DNA of 28,021 nucleotides from a virus, in the IMG/VR virus record IMGVR_UViG_3300023119_000093, positions 1 to 28,021 of that record, one strand, 5' to 3'. Below, piece after piece: positions 6,594-14,915 of the stretch. Under the pieces are notes generated by a model. It was given only the letters and a program-made list of their open reading frames with translations, ran no database searches and was not told where the DNA came from. Every line of letters starts with the position of its first letter. The stretch's first letter is position 1. The translations under genes and the position numbers were made by a program.

Positions 6594-6964
6594 TGACGCA
6601 ATATACAAGAACAATTGTTTCAAATCAAAATTATGTGGTATCGAATGCACAAGATTTACTTCGTGATGAATTGAAATATCTTGAAAGTTTACCAGAAGAA
6701 CAAATGTGTGATGAACTAATTGATGAATTTCTTGGAAGTAAACGAATCAAACATGTGCCGATGTTTGTCGAAACACTTAAGAATTTCCTTACAAAGGGCT
6801 CTGCTTCATTGACTCGATCAAATATCAAAAAATATCCACATTTACATATTGTGTCCGATATGAAAGGTGAATTGATTGCTTATGTTTATAATCGTGGTAA
6901 AGCACGAAACACAATTCACAAATCACCAACTGATGTTTTCTTTGATTACTTTGATAATCGTTAG
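6593..6964 (+). CDS. Hypothetical protein (123 aa)
   Basis: Starts at the A of the upstream stop codon (TAATG), with GGAG nearby at 6581-6584. The first half is acidic and helical (LLRDELKYLESLPEEQMCDE), the second half basic with predicted strands (HLHIVSDMKGELIAYVYNRG). No domain is recognised. It probably acts in the cytoplasm since there is no signal or membrane segment. Confidence 0.7.
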   Translation: MTQYTRTIVSNQNYVVSNAQDLLRDELKYLESLPEEQMCDELIDEFLGSKRIKHVPMFVETLKNFLTKGSASLTRSNIKKYPHLHIVSDMKGELIAYVYNRGKARNTIHKSPTDVFFDYFDNR

Positions 6965-6973
6965 AGGAGAAAA

Positions 6974-7228
6974 ATGAATATCAAATTATTTTATACTAAA
7001 AAACTTACAGAATACTGGGCCTTTGAAATTGAGCTACTTCGCTGGTTTGGCACAAAGGGTTGGTTTCCAATCTATGAAAATAATTTGTCCGCAAAGATTC
7101 GTGGCTCTCATTGCGGGTTTTATTGGACATTCAATCTATTGGGTCTTAAAATTATTGAATTCAATATTTACGACACAAGACATGATGAAAATGAATACGA
7201 AACGAGTGATATCAAAAAAGAAAAATAA
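6974..7228 (+). CDS. Hypothetical protein of a recurrent small phage family (84 aa)
   Basis: The ATG at 6974 has AGAGGAG immediately upstream. The sequence is rich in aromatics and ends with SHCGFYWTFNLLGLKIIEFNIYDTRHDENE, split here as HCGF, LLGL and FNIYDTRH; I recall this pattern from small uncharacterised proteins of T4-like and other large phages. Function is unknown. An overlapping frame from 7023 is a shadow. Confidence 0.7.
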   Translation: MNIKLFYTKKLTEYWAFEIELLRWFGTKGWFPIYENNLSAKIRGSHCGFYWTFNLLGLKIIEFNIYDTRHDENEYETSDIKKEK

Positions 7229-7234
7229 GGTTAT

Positions 7235-7420
7235 ATGGAAATTGGAATGATGTTTGGTGTTGGGTTTGCGCTGGGAATTATTGTTGGCCTTCACATTTCA
7301 AGAATGTGTTGGCCTGAATATGATGAATCTGTATGGGATCGAAAAAGACGTGAAAAAGAAATAATTGATGATGCTCTTGAAAAGGAAAGAACGAGACTTC
7401 AGGAACCCCAATCAAGATAG
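7235..7420 (+). CDS. Small membrane-anchored protein (61 aa)
   Basis: Starts seven bases after the previous stop with AAGG upstream. The N-terminus is a glycine-rich transmembrane helix (GMMFGVGFALGIIVGLHI) followed by a charged helical tail (WDRKRREKEIIDDALEKERTRLQ). It is the last + strand gene, and its 3' end overlaps the 3' end of the - strand oxidoreductase gene by 22 bases. No function can be assigned. Confidence 0.65.
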   Translation: MEIGMMFGVGFALGIIVGLHISRMCWPEYDESVWDRKRREKEIIDDALEKERTRLQEPQSR

Positions 7421-8004
7421 TTGAATTCATTGATTTCATATTGAATATCTTTTCTCACTCGTCCTAACATTTTTTCTCTCTTCTTTTCACTACAGAATGG
7501 AACTGAAAAGAATTGTCGTATGGTAGGACGAAACCATCCAAAGCAAAAGCTGAACACACCTAACTGTAATCTCCACTTCACTGAATTCAAATAGATTGTA
7601 TGAACTGGCAATGCGGGAGCGCCGTGTGTCAAATAAGTATACACAATCTTATTCTTTAACAAAGGCATGGGTAAACCATATGTCTTTGTGATTTGCTTAA
7701 ACTTATAAGCAAAACCTGGCACAAAAATCTGATCAAAGAATCCTTCCAACATTGAAGTACAACGAAACCACCAAACAGGTGACACAAAGATCAAATGTGT
7801 TGCTTCTGTGATCTTCTCTTTATATTTTTGAATCAATTCACTATTTTTTTCTGCTTGAAATGCCGCATGAAATTCATCTTCATAAAGATCGATAATTTCA
7901 AATTCTTTACGAACAGATGAAAGTTCTTCAACTAAAGTCTTAACAATTCCTTGGTGATTAAAGCTATCTTTTTTATGATAGCCTATGATGATCAGAACTT
8001 TCAT
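7399..8004 (-). CDS. Flavodoxin-fold NAD(P)H oxidoreductase
   Basis: 201 residues, typical length for the flavodoxin-2 family (NAD(P)H:quinone oxidoreductase/YwrO/KefF type). The fold starts MKVLIIIGYHKKDSFNHQ (strand plus FMN-phosphate loop), and the hallmark FVSPVWWFRCTSMLEGFFDQ is at 73-92, followed by PGFAYKF and a later THGAPA loop near the isoalloxazine site. Members use FMN or FAD and NAD(P)H to reduce quinones or related electron acceptors. It is the last gene of the tail-fibre run, joined to the fibre gene upstream by an ATGA overlap (start 8004, upstream stop at 8001), so it is expected to be expressed with the late genes. Its role in the infection is unknown. Confidence 0.88.
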   Translation of the reverse strand: MKVLIIIGYHKKDSFNHQGIVKTLVEELSSVRKEFEIIDLYEDEFHAAFQAEKNSELIQKYKEKITEATHLIFVSPVWWFRCTSMLEGFFDQIFVPGFAYKFKQITKTYGLPMPLLKNKIVYTYLTHGAPALPVHTIYLNSVKWRLQLGVFSFCFGWFRPTIRQFFSVPFCSEKKREKMLGRVRKDIQYEINEFNYLDWGS

Positions 8005-8654
8005 GAGAACACTTCAAATGCGGTGACTGTTCCACCATTGATATTGAATTCAGCAGTTCCTGTGAAATTATGAAGTCTCAAGTCAAATGAGGTTGAATCT
8101 GCTGTGATCGAATCACTGAGACAGGCAAAGGGTATGTGAATGTTTTGGCTATCAGCGGCTCCGTATCCAACTGAGCCGTCGACAAGTAATGTTGTCATAT
8201 CATCTCCATCAATGGATAATTGTGCTGAATCTGTTGTGTCTGCGCTAATTCTTTCAAGATTGACTGAGCCAGTCAGATAAACTTTCGAGCCCTGGTGAAG
8301 CCCTGTGAGATCCAGAGAAATCAGAATTGTGTTTTCGGTCAATCCAGGACCGTAGCCAATTTGCGAAAAATTGAGCAATTTCATATGACCGGTGGGGAAG
8401 TTCACGCTTGATGATAAAGTGCCGCTGGTGACGCTTCCAGACGCATCCACGATGAAATTATTTGCTGTGATTGAGTTCCCCGTTCCCGTCTGTTCAATTC
8501 TCACACCGCTATTTGCATTTGAAAAACGAAACAATGCTTCTGTTTCGTTTAACAGAATTTGATTGTTTGAATCAAAATGTTCAGCATTCAAAAGCTGATA
8601 GATTCCTGAACGATTTGAAATACGATTTACATAAATTACACTATTGTTTGGCAT
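8001..8654 (-). CDS. Tail-fibre-like structural protein (217 aa)
   Basis: Begins MPNNSVIYVNRISNRSG. Around 77-92 it has SGTLSSSVNFPTGHMK, which resembles the linker TGNVSFPAGHV of the fibres at 21567 and 22500. The C-terminal part (95-217) is beta-rich with many Thr/Ser/Asn, as in a jelly-roll head domain. No catalytic motif. A ribosome binding site TTAGG sits upstream. It follows the collar-fibre gene with five bases between, and its stop is coupled to the oxidoreductase gene. Receptor binding is inferred from composition and context. Confidence 0.7.
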   Translation of the reverse strand: MPNNSVIYVNRISNRSGIYQLLNAEHFDSNNQILLNETEALFRFSNANSGVRIEQTGTGNSITANNFIVDASGSVTSGTLSSSVNFPTGHMKLLNFSQIGYGPGLTENTILISLDLTGLHQGSKVYLTGSVNLERISADTTDSAQLSIDGDDMTTLLVDGSVGYGAADSQNIHIPFACLSDSITADSTSFDLRLHNFTGTAEFNINGGTVTAFEVFS

Positions 8655-8659
8655 TATGT

Positions 8660-10417
8660 TTACCTAAAGACTTGAATTGAAATGCGAGGATGATTTGTGT
8701 ATGCCCCTGCAGAGTCAGTTGCACGAATGTTAAAACGGTCTATCCAGAAATCATGGGAACCATTACCATTGAATTGCTGTGTATCTAATTGAGCGTAGCC
8801 ACTGCTTGTGCCCCCGCCTGTTCCTGTGATAGTTGGTGAATAATTAATGTCAGGCATTGGTGTCTTGAAGTGAACAGAGTATTTCCCAGTTTCATGTCGG
8901 ATCACTTTGCTGATGTTTCCAGAAGCGAGTATTTTACAATGAGATTCACCATTTACTGTTGTGAAATCTGTTCCGTCAAAAGTACAGAAAGCACGGCAGG
9001 CATATGAAGGTAGTTCTGAGTTGTCAGCATTAGTAGCGGCTCCTCTCGATGCATCCGTGTCGAGTTCACTGTAAGCAGTTTGAGCAAGAGCCACAGACCC
9101 AGAAACAGCCTTGTACTTGATGCAGTAAAGGACACCAGCGTTAAAGGATCTGGTTTCTGATCCGTGTCTAGGAAATCCATTTCCATCATGCTCACCATAG
9201 CCGGCATCTCCTCCGGGGGTGGCCTCGTGTAAGTGTTCAACACCAGAGTTGTCACCGCCTACTGAGTTAATTGTATTTCCCCAAGATCCAGTAGTGTCAT
9301 ATCTTATATTGTGATAGTGCCCTTGAAGCTCATCTTCTTGGAATTCACCGACAGTACTTGGCCCATACTTTTCTCTACCATTGATTGAACCATTGCCAAT
9401 CCCTCTCAGGAAAGAGCCTTGTAGATCTGGAAGTTTGAAGTCACTTGCTCCGGTTCCTCCCCATGTTGTTCCAATCGCAGCAAAAAGGTCAGCATATTCA
9501 GGATTGGCAACGGAATTGAGTGTGCTGCCATCACACACTAGCCATTCATCTGGAGCATTCTCCATTGCAAACGGTGCGATCATTCCGATAGGAGAGGTTT
9601 CAGAGATGACAGTTCCACCAGCAGATCCAGAAGACTCACCGATTTCCATCAAAACTACTTCTGATGTATTCGGCTTCCCACCGCTTGGATAGTTAAACCA
9701 AACATATGGGGAGCCTCCTTCTCCTCCTTTTGCTCTTAAAGTATAAGTGTTTGTTCCAGCAATTGGATTTTCATCTAATGCAATCATGGATGTGCTATTT
9801 AGTGCCCATCCTGTTGTACTTGAAGATATCATATTATAGTAGCTTAGAATGACATCTCGATTATGATTCAAGATCTCCCACTCACTTCTTTCGCTTCCTT
9901 CCCATAAATTGACAAATGCCAGATTTATATAAACTTGATTTCCTGCCTTTATGTCATCAATAGAAAATGACCAGAGATCTGCCCATGAAGTTGTATGGTT
10001 ATTGATTGCTTCACTTGTTTCGTGTCTAACAACTTGCTGAATTACACCACCACTGCCAGCAACATTAGATCCTCCTTCTCCAGCGGCTACATTTCCATTT
10101 GTCCATTTGTTATTCTCAGCATCCCAAATCAATGCTTGACCGTTTGTGACTGAATCAAGAGCGATATTACCAATATCATCTAGTTGACCAATGAATGTTC
10201 CTGTTGAACCAGAGGCTTCATGAAGTTCTTCTGGAGTTAGGTCCTCTGTGACCCATGAGTTGTTCACATATTTTGCTTTTTTTGATGAGTCATCAAATGC
10301 TGGTGGAGGAAATTCCGTAGCATCTGCTGGCATCAAATATTCACCAGGACGAGCAGGATTTGGTTGTGCCCAAGTGACCTTACCAGTTTTCGTTGAATAA
10401 ACTTTCTTCATCGCCAT
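8660..10417 (-). CDS. Large tail-collar domain fibre protein (585 aa)
   Basis: Domains in order: N-terminal segment with KVTWAQPNPARPGEY (about 12-27); a beta-rich domain (125-262); a phage tail-collar domain (275-435) with IGMIAPFAMENAPDEWLVCD, GTTWGGTGASDFKLPDLQGSFLRG, paired histidines HYH (367-369) and HLH (395-397), and SETRSFNAGVLYCIKY; and a C-terminal domain (470-585) with ACRAFCTFDGT and HFKTPMPDINYSP that I recall from marine phage fibres. In T4 gp12, HxH histidines in the receptor-binding tip hold a metal ion; the same may apply here (inferred). AGGAG lies nine bases before the ATG. It probably binds the host surface. Confidence 0.88.
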   Translation of the reverse strand: MAMKKVYSTKTGKVTWAQPNPARPGEYLMPADATEFPPPAFDDSSKKAKYVNNSWVTEDLTPEELHEASGSTGTFIGQLDDIGNIALDSVTNGQALIWDAENNKWTNGNVAAGEGGSNVAGSGGVIQQVVRHETSEAINNHTTSWADLWSFSIDDIKAGNQVYINLAFVNLWEGSERSEWEILNHNRDVILSYYNMISSSTTGWALNSTSMIALDENPIAGTNTYTLRAKGGEGGSPYVWFNYPSGGKPNTSEVVLMEIGESSGSAGGTVISETSPIGMIAPFAMENAPDEWLVCDGSTLNSVANPEYADLFAAIGTTWGGTGASDFKLPDLQGSFLRGIGNGSINGREKYGPSTVGEFQEDELQGHYHNIRYDTTGSWGNTINSVGGDNSGVEHLHEATPGGDAGYGEHDGNGFPRHGSETRSFNAGVLYCIKYKAVSGSVALAQTAYSELDTDASRGAATNADNSELPSYACRAFCTFDGTDFTTVNGESHCKILASGNISKVIRHETGKYSVHFKTPMPDINYSPTITGTGGGTSSGYAQLDTQQFNGNGSHDFWIDRFNIRATDSAGAYTNHPRISIQVFR

Positions 10418-10429
10418 TTTTTATAACTC

Positions 10430-10768
10430 CTAATATTTTATACAATAAAAAGCTGCAGCATCACCAGGACCAGCAATTGTTAGGTCACGAAAATCTGGTA
10501 TGTTAAAATTGTTTGCTCCTGTTCCACCCCATGTTGTACCGATTGTATCGTATAGTTCAGTAAACATCGTATCAGCTACACTATCGAGAGGAGAGCCGTC
10601 ACAAAAAAGCCAGCCAGTTGGCAAGTCACCCATTGCAAATGTAGCAATGAAACCTACAGGTATTGGTGTTCCACTTCCAACAGCAAGTGTTTTACCATCA
10701 GAATGTGCGTAATCAATGATTTCTTGAGGGAGTGCCGCTAAGGAAGCACTCATGATAAGTTGCGCCAT
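10430..10768 (-). CDS. Miniature tail-collar protein (112 aa)
   Basis: The collar core is clear: PVGFIATFAMGDLPTGWLFC (37-56), DGSPLDSVADTMF, GTTWGGTGANNFNIPDFRDL (77-96). It then jumps directly to the terminal FYCIKY (107-112). The loop-rich tip that follows this point in the other two collar proteins, including the HxH histidines, is missing. The end of the protein still matches the family end, so this is an internal loss and not a 3' truncation. It starts about 34 bases after a possible late promoter. It may be a spacer or assembly subunit without receptor binding. Confidence 0.82.
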   Translation of the reverse strand: MAQLIMSASLAALPQEIIDYAHSDGKTLAVGSGTPIPVGFIATFAMGDLPTGWLFCDGSPLDSVADTMFTELYDTIGTTWGGTGANNFNIPDFRDLTIAGPGDAAAFYCIKY

Positions 10769-10802
10769 GGTTTCTTATGAATAGGTTATAAATTTATATA
10801 CC

Positions 10803-10812
10803 TTATTTATCT
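10803..10812 (-). promoter_or_regulatory. Possible late promoter motif (AGATAAATAA)
   Basis: On the - strand this reads AGATAAATAA, close to the T4-like late promoter core TATAAATA. It overlaps the stop codon of the 2OG oxygenase gene and lies 34 bases upstream of the collar gene start at 10768. The same ten bases occur at 20533-20542 with similar spacing. A 12-bp palindrome TATAAATTTATA lies between it and the gene (10787-10798). Confidence 0.45.
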
Positions 10813-11483
10813 AAGACCTTTTTATACTGAAGAAAAGAATTTAGATGAACTGAAGCAGAAATATTAACTCTTTCTACATTTTTATATTTTGAATCATAAC
10901 GAATAGGATTCACGGCATGATTGAGAAAAGATGGAAAGATAATCAATAAACCTGAACACGGACGAACAAACATTCGATCTTGACTTGAAAAATTATAATA
11001 TGAAAGTTGAGGAAATGGTGAATATACAATAAGTTCACCACCTAAGTTTAATTTTGGATCAGGTGCCTTATGATAATAAACACCATTCACCAAATAATCA
11101 GGATGTTGATGGGCAATCAAACCAGATTCATTTGAATTTTGTTTCACAATCCATGAATCTAATTCTAAATCTTCTTCAGGATTAATTCTTTCCCTATCAT
11201 GTTCATATAAACAATGACGATGTATGTAATCTTTAAATTCATTTTGAAAAATCCAAGGAAGTAACGAGAAAGAATCATTCTTAAAGATTTTATAGTTGTA
11301 AGGTATTTTGTCTTCGGTTGCATTTTCCATGTCAACACCAAATTTTGAGCCATTTCCAATGTTACCTTGTGTTTGTAGAAAAACAGTTTTTTTCATAAAC
11401 TGATTGATTTCTTTTCCAATTTCATCTTTGTTTGGTAATTCTTTCACAATTATAGGAACTTTAAACAATTCAACTGTAGACAT
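10803..11483 (-). CDS. Putative 2OG-Fe(II) oxygenase (226 aa)
   Basis: Resembles the putative 2OG-Fe(II) oxygenase family TIGR02466. Metal-site candidates: His125 and His127 in LIAHQHPDY, followed by the typical NGVYYHKA, then His189 in LLIIFPSFLNHAVNPI, and Arg205 in RVNISASVHL as the 2-oxoglutarate ligand. The double-stranded beta-helix order (HxH, LxxFPSxxxH, R) is right for the family. Enzymes of this fold hydroxylate proteins, nucleic acids or small molecules using Fe(II), 2-oxoglutarate and O2. It lies inside the tail-fibre run and overlaps the preceding oxygenase gene by 14 bases, so the two are probably made together. Target unknown. Confidence 0.82.
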   Translation of the reverse strand: MSTVELFKVPIIVKELPNKDEIGKEINQFMKKTVFLQTQGNIGNGSKFGVDMENATEDKIPYNYKIFKNDSFSLLPWIFQNEFKDYIHRHCLYEHDRERINPEEDLELDSWIVKQNSNESGLIAHQHPDYLVNGVYYHKAPDPKLNLGGELIVYSPFPQLSYYNFSSQDRMFVRPCSGLLIIFPSFLNHAVNPIRYDSKYKNVERVNISASVHLNSFLQYKKVLDK

Positions 11484-12213
11484 AATTTTTCTTTGGAAAA
11501 ATGTTCATAAAAATAGCTTGAGCATATCTTGTTTCATTACAAAATTGTTTTGTAGGTGTTCTTTGTCCATGTATAAATTGATCACCAGGAAATAGTATCG
11601 CACGATTTTCTTTTCCTTGAATTGTCAAATCAATGTTCAACAATTCTTTTGGACAATAAGTTGTGCCATATGTACTGTTAAATTTTTCAATCGGTTTTTT
11701 TGGAGAATAAAAAGAAAAGCCCTCACCTTCCTCATAATGTTCATTGAGAAAAATCAACAAAGCAACCATACCAATCGCATCAACAGGTGGATCTAAATGA
11801 GCAAAACAATAAGAGTTTTCATCATAAAGCGGACCTTTTTGAAAAACATTGACCAAGATATCACCAACAGTCAGAGCTTGAAGATTTTGGTTTTCTAAAT
11901 CAAGAAGTTCTGTAACATGTGTATTCAATTGGTCACGATATGGAGGAATAGTTCCTCGCATTCCCACAACATGTGATTTTCTACCTAAGAAAAAATGTTC
12001 TTTTGTTTCTTCAAATGTTTCGGGTAAACCGACCTGACAGACAGGAAGTTTATTCACTTCATGACGAACAGCAGAAATATCGGAATAAAAGGAATCGATT
12101 AGATAGATTGTTTTTGAAGAAAGTTTTTGTGTTGAGATTTCCCAACGATTACTACATTCAAAAACCTTCGGGGAAAAGATTTGTAGGGGTTGGTTCTTTT
12201 GGCCAGTGTTCAT
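11470..12213 (-). CDS. Putative 2OG-Fe(II)-type oxygenase, DUF6445-like (247 aa)
   Basis: The C-terminal half has a candidate facial triad: His139 and Asp141 in CFAHLDPPVD, His215 in AILFPGDQFIHGQRTP, and Arg229 in NETRYAQAIFMN as 2-oxoglutarate ligand. Between them, ALLIFLNEHYEEGEGFSFY fits the strand plus the conserved EGG/GEG-type turn of prolyl-hydroxylase-like enzymes and of DUF6445, which I recall as having this layout. The N-terminal 40 residues are unassigned. The start at 12213 overlaps the chaperone-like gene by 56 bases; no good later start is seen. It is distinct in sequence from the oxygenase downstream, so not a simple duplicate. Confidence 0.75.
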   Translation of the reverse strand: MNTGQKNQPLQIFSPKVFECSNRWEISTQKLSSKTIYLIDSFYSDISAVRHEVNKLPVCQVGLPETFEETKEHFFLGRKSHVVGMRGTIPPYRDQLNTHVTELLDLENQNLQALTVGDILVNVFQKGPLYDENSYCFAHLDPPVDAIGMVALLIFLNEHYEEGEGFSFYSPKKPIEKFNSTYGTTYCPKELLNIDLTIQGKENRAILFPGDQFIHGQRTPTKQFCNETRYAQAIFMNIFPKKNYVYS

Positions 12214-12640
12214 ATTTTTTCAAACGAAATTCATTGTCAATTGTTGGCATTGGAATTTCACCACGGTCAATACGACCAGGCAATTCTCTCAATTCTTTAC
12301 GATATTGTTTCCATTCTTCTACATCTCCTCGTTCATAATCAGGAAGCATTCGCCAATCTGTCAGACTGATTTTATAGTCTCTTTGTGCTCGAAAGATTTC
12401 CATCACATTCGGAACATAATCAGGAACACTATCTTCAAAGATTGGTGAAGGATCTTGTTTCTCAATAATCACTTCCTTGTCATAAACAGTCCATTCAGAA
12501 TCTTCATAAACAGCATACTGATCCTCTGAGAAGAAAGGAGGTTCCTCTTGAGTATATGTATCGGGAATTAAAAAACCATCATTTGTTGGATGTCTTTGAG
12601 CTTCGTAGGGAAGACCTGTTGAAATGGAGTAGATGATCAT
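12158..12640 (-). CDS. Tail-fibre assembly chaperone-like protein (160 aa)
   Basis: Residues about 84-148 match the phage tail assembly chaperone pattern (Phage_tail_APC type): RAQRDYKISLTDWRMLPDYE, EEWKQYRKELRELPG and a final HWPKEP. This is the most divergent of four such genes in the window and has a long N-terminal part (1-80) with YEDSEWTVYDKEV. Its C-terminus extends past the usual WPxEP end. It starts just after the collar gene at 12642-13133, so it may serve that fibre. Family chaperones help fibre folding or trimerisation; some stay on the virion. Confidence 0.75.
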   Translation of the reverse strand: MIIYSISTGLPYEAQRHPTNDGFLIPDTYTQEEPPFFSEDQYAVYEDSEWTVYDKEVIIEKQDPSPIFEDSVPDYVPNVMEIFRAQRDYKISLTDWRMLPDYERGDVEEWKQYRKELRELPGRIDRGEIPMPTIDNEFRLKKYEHWPKEPTPTNLFPEGF

Positions 12641-12641
12641 A

Positions 12642-13133
12642 TCAATACTTTATACAAAAATGAATAGCAATATTTCTAGGACGAGTTTCAGAACCAGCAC
12701 CTGGTGAACCAGTTCCAAAAGAAAGATAGTCTGAAAGTCTCAATGTTGTTTTATCGTATCCAGTTGCTACCCATGAACCATCAAGGTCTCCATCACGCTG
12801 TCCCCACCAACTTGCGCCACGAATATTTGTGTTATAACTTTCATGTCGATGAGCTTGATAAGACATGCCTTGGTAAGTAGCCATACCTCTTCCACTATCC
12901 GCACCACGACCAGCATCCCAACCACGAAGAAACTCACCACGAAGATCAGGTATTCGAAAATTTGAACTACCTGATCCTCCCCAAGTTGTGCCAATTGCTT
13001 GATATAAATCAAGAAAGATTTTATCTTCTACAGCATTCAACGTTGCGCCATCGCAACGAAGAAAACCGTGAGGAATTGAAGAGTGAGCAAATGGAATAAT
13101 TGCTCCAGCAAAAATGTCACCAAGAACACTCAT
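12642..13133 (-). CDS. Tail-collar domain protein (163 aa)
   Basis: Nearly the whole protein is one collar domain: FAGAIIPFAHSSIPHGFLRC (8-27), DGATLNAVEDKIF, GTTWGGSGSSNFRIPDLRGE (48-67), FLRGWDAGRG, an HxH pair in AHRHES (95-97), and a C-terminal SETRPRNIAIHFCIKY. This is a complete small collar fibre of the T4 gp12 or Tn5-prophage microcystin-dependent type. HxH may bind a metal in a trimer (inferred from gp12). It follows the RCC1-like gene by 13 bases and precedes a chaperone-like gene. Confidence 0.88.
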   Translation of the reverse strand: MSVLGDIFAGAIIPFAHSSIPHGFLRCDGATLNAVEDKIFLDLYQAIGTTWGGSGSSNFRIPDLRGEFLRGWDAGRGADSGRGMATYQGMSYQAHRHESYNTNIRGASWWGQRDGDLDGSWVATGYDKTTLRLSDYLSFGTGSPGAGSETRPRNIAIHFCIKY

Positions 13134-13146
13134 AATATATTCTCAA

Positions 13147-14892
13147 TTAAAATGCTACAGGAGCTAAAGAAGGATATTCAGTTGAATGAGGCATCGCCAA
13201 TTGGTAATTATCACCACAACCACTAATTAAAAGCTGACCATCACTTGTAAGAACGTGAAGATTCATATATCGTTCATGTCCAACAAAAATAGCATCTACA
13301 ATAAATTTATCACAAATAGCTTCAGTCAATCTAGTTTTGTTACTTTGGTCACCGACTCCTAATTGACCGTAACCATTATATCCACAAGCATACACTCGTC
13401 CTTGGTCTGTAAGAACACCAAATACATTATGTCCATTTTGACCGTTACAGAAAATCTTGATTGGAAGTTCACCATTTTTAAACATACTCATATCTACTTC
13501 TGTCCACGAGGCTCGGGCAGAAGTATCACCAACACCAAGATTTCCAACTCCATTATATCCAGTAGAGTATAATTTATTATCAGTCTTATAAATGTAAGAT
13601 GCGGGATAATCATAGTAAGTATCATGGCAGAATAGCTCAACATCATCAGTAGAAGGAACTGGAATTCGTGAAGAAGAATTGACTGTAGAACTTCCGCTAT
13701 TCACACCAATACCATGAGAACCGTATCGATCTCCACCCCATACATGAAGAGACTTATCAGCAAGACGGCAGAATGAACTATGCGGTCCAGCCCAAATATC
13801 TGTGACCACTTGATTTGTGATTGATCCGCTGTTCAGATGAAATGGTGTGGCAGCATTTGTCGATGAGTTATTTCCTAATTGATAATCACCATTATAACCC
13901 CATACATGTAATCTTCCTGTACTATCAATTGAAAGTCCATGTGTGTATTCTGCTCGTCCTAAACGAACTTTTTCTACAGTCACACCTTCTGAAGTTTTTA
14001 GATTATCAAAATATGCAGACTTAACAAACCAGGAACTTTCTGATGTATCACCACGACCAAGCTGGCCATGAGCATTATAACCTGTCATATAAAGAAGACC
14101 GTTCACACCAATAACTGCCATACAGTTATTGTTTTGTGAACCACAAGGAACTTGAACATCTACTACTTTTGTTGCTCCTGGATTTCCATCATACAATGGA
14201 TTCGCACCGTCATTGCGTTTCATTACATTTTTTGGCATGTAGTTGTTACTATTTGTACCACAAACACCATTTTGATTTTCACCCCAAGTCCAAAGGTCTC
14301 CATTTTTGTCGATCAAAGCAAAACCATACTGATGTGATTTAACAAGCATTGGAGTATTATCAACAGCATGATACGCAATTCCTGGAAATCCAAGAGGGAA
14401 AGGCATACGATGTGTTTTTGGGCGGCTAGAATTATTTGTTCCTAGCCCAAGACCATAATGACCACCATGCCCCCAGCATCTTACTGAATCATCTTCCATC
14501 ATACAAAATTGTTCATATCCGTTCATTGGAACACCTTCAAATCGCAATAAACTTTTAACACGATTTGAGCTTGTTGTATATGGTGTAACCCATTCAGGCA
14601 TATTTGTATCAGCATTGATTGAAAGAACTTCTCCTTCATCACCAATTGGCAATCGACGTAGTTGATAGCCATCATGATAAATCAAATCTCCTGGTGTTGT
14701 TGCGACATCACGGGTTCCTTGAGCAAAGGTATCCCATTCAGTTACATCGAAAGCACCTGATGTTGATTGTGCCACCTTACAGATGAATGTATCAGCACCA
14801 TTGCTCACAACATCCTGTTCATGATATGTAAGATTGGTGTCGAACTCACCTTTCCAAGTGATGGCTACTTTTCCTAAAATTACGTTTGCCAT
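13147..14892 (-). CDS. RCC1-repeat beta-propeller tail protein (581 aa)
   Basis: Two parts. The N-terminus (1-60) has ITWKGEFDTNLTYHEQDVV and FICKVAQSTSGAFDVTEWD, the WKGxxxxxTxYxxxDVV motif of a small carbohydrate-binding-type module common at phage fibre N-termini. From about 125 there are eight RCC1-like repeats, with cores near 139 (CWGHGGHYGLG), 202 (TWGENQNGV), 268 (MTGYNAHGQLG), 330 (VWGYNGDYQLG), 384 (VWGGDRYGSHG), 442 (STGYNGVGNLG), 501 (ACGYNGYGQLG) and 556 (ISGCGDNYQLA). RCC1 repeats fold as a seven-bladed propeller in eukaryotes; an eighth repeat could cap or close it. Likely a virion adhesin. Paralogue of the next gene upstream. Confidence 0.88.
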   Translation of the reverse strand: MANVILGKVAITWKGEFDTNLTYHEQDVVSNGADTFICKVAQSTSGAFDVTEWDTFAQGTRDVATTPGDLIYHDGYQLRRLPIGDEGEVLSINADTNMPEWVTPYTTSSNRVKSLLRFEGVPMNGYEQFCMMEDDSVRCWGHGGHYGLGLGTNNSSRPKTHRMPFPLGFPGIAYHAVDNTPMLVKSHQYGFALIDKNGDLWTWGENQNGVCGTNSNNYMPKNVMKRNDGANPLYDGNPGATKVVDVQVPCGSQNNNCMAVIGVNGLLYMTGYNAHGQLGRGDTSESSWFVKSAYFDNLKTSEGVTVEKVRLGRAEYTHGLSIDSTGRLHVWGYNGDYQLGNNSSTNAATPFHLNSGSITNQVVTDIWAGPHSSFCRLADKSLHVWGGDRYGSHGIGVNSGSSTVNSSSRIPVPSTDDVELFCHDTYYDYPASYIYKTDNKLYSTGYNGVGNLGVGDTSARASWTEVDMSMFKNGELPIKIFCNGQNGHNVFGVLTDQGRVYACGYNGYGQLGVGDQSNKTRLTEAICDKFIVDAIFVGHERYMNLHVLTSDGQLLISGCGDNYQLAMPHSTEYPSLAPVAF

Positions 14893-14915
14893 GGTTTTCT
14901 ATTCCTTTTTTAATA

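Noticed and set aside
6990-7250. Frame at 7023-7250 as a separate gene
   Set aside because: It overlaps the better frame at 6974, which has AGAGGAG at the right distance and recognisable family-like motifs.
9381-9692. Open + strand frame of 103 codons opposite the large collar gene
   Set aside because: It is the antisense of a well-supported collar domain, has no ribosome binding site, and the protein looks like random translation.
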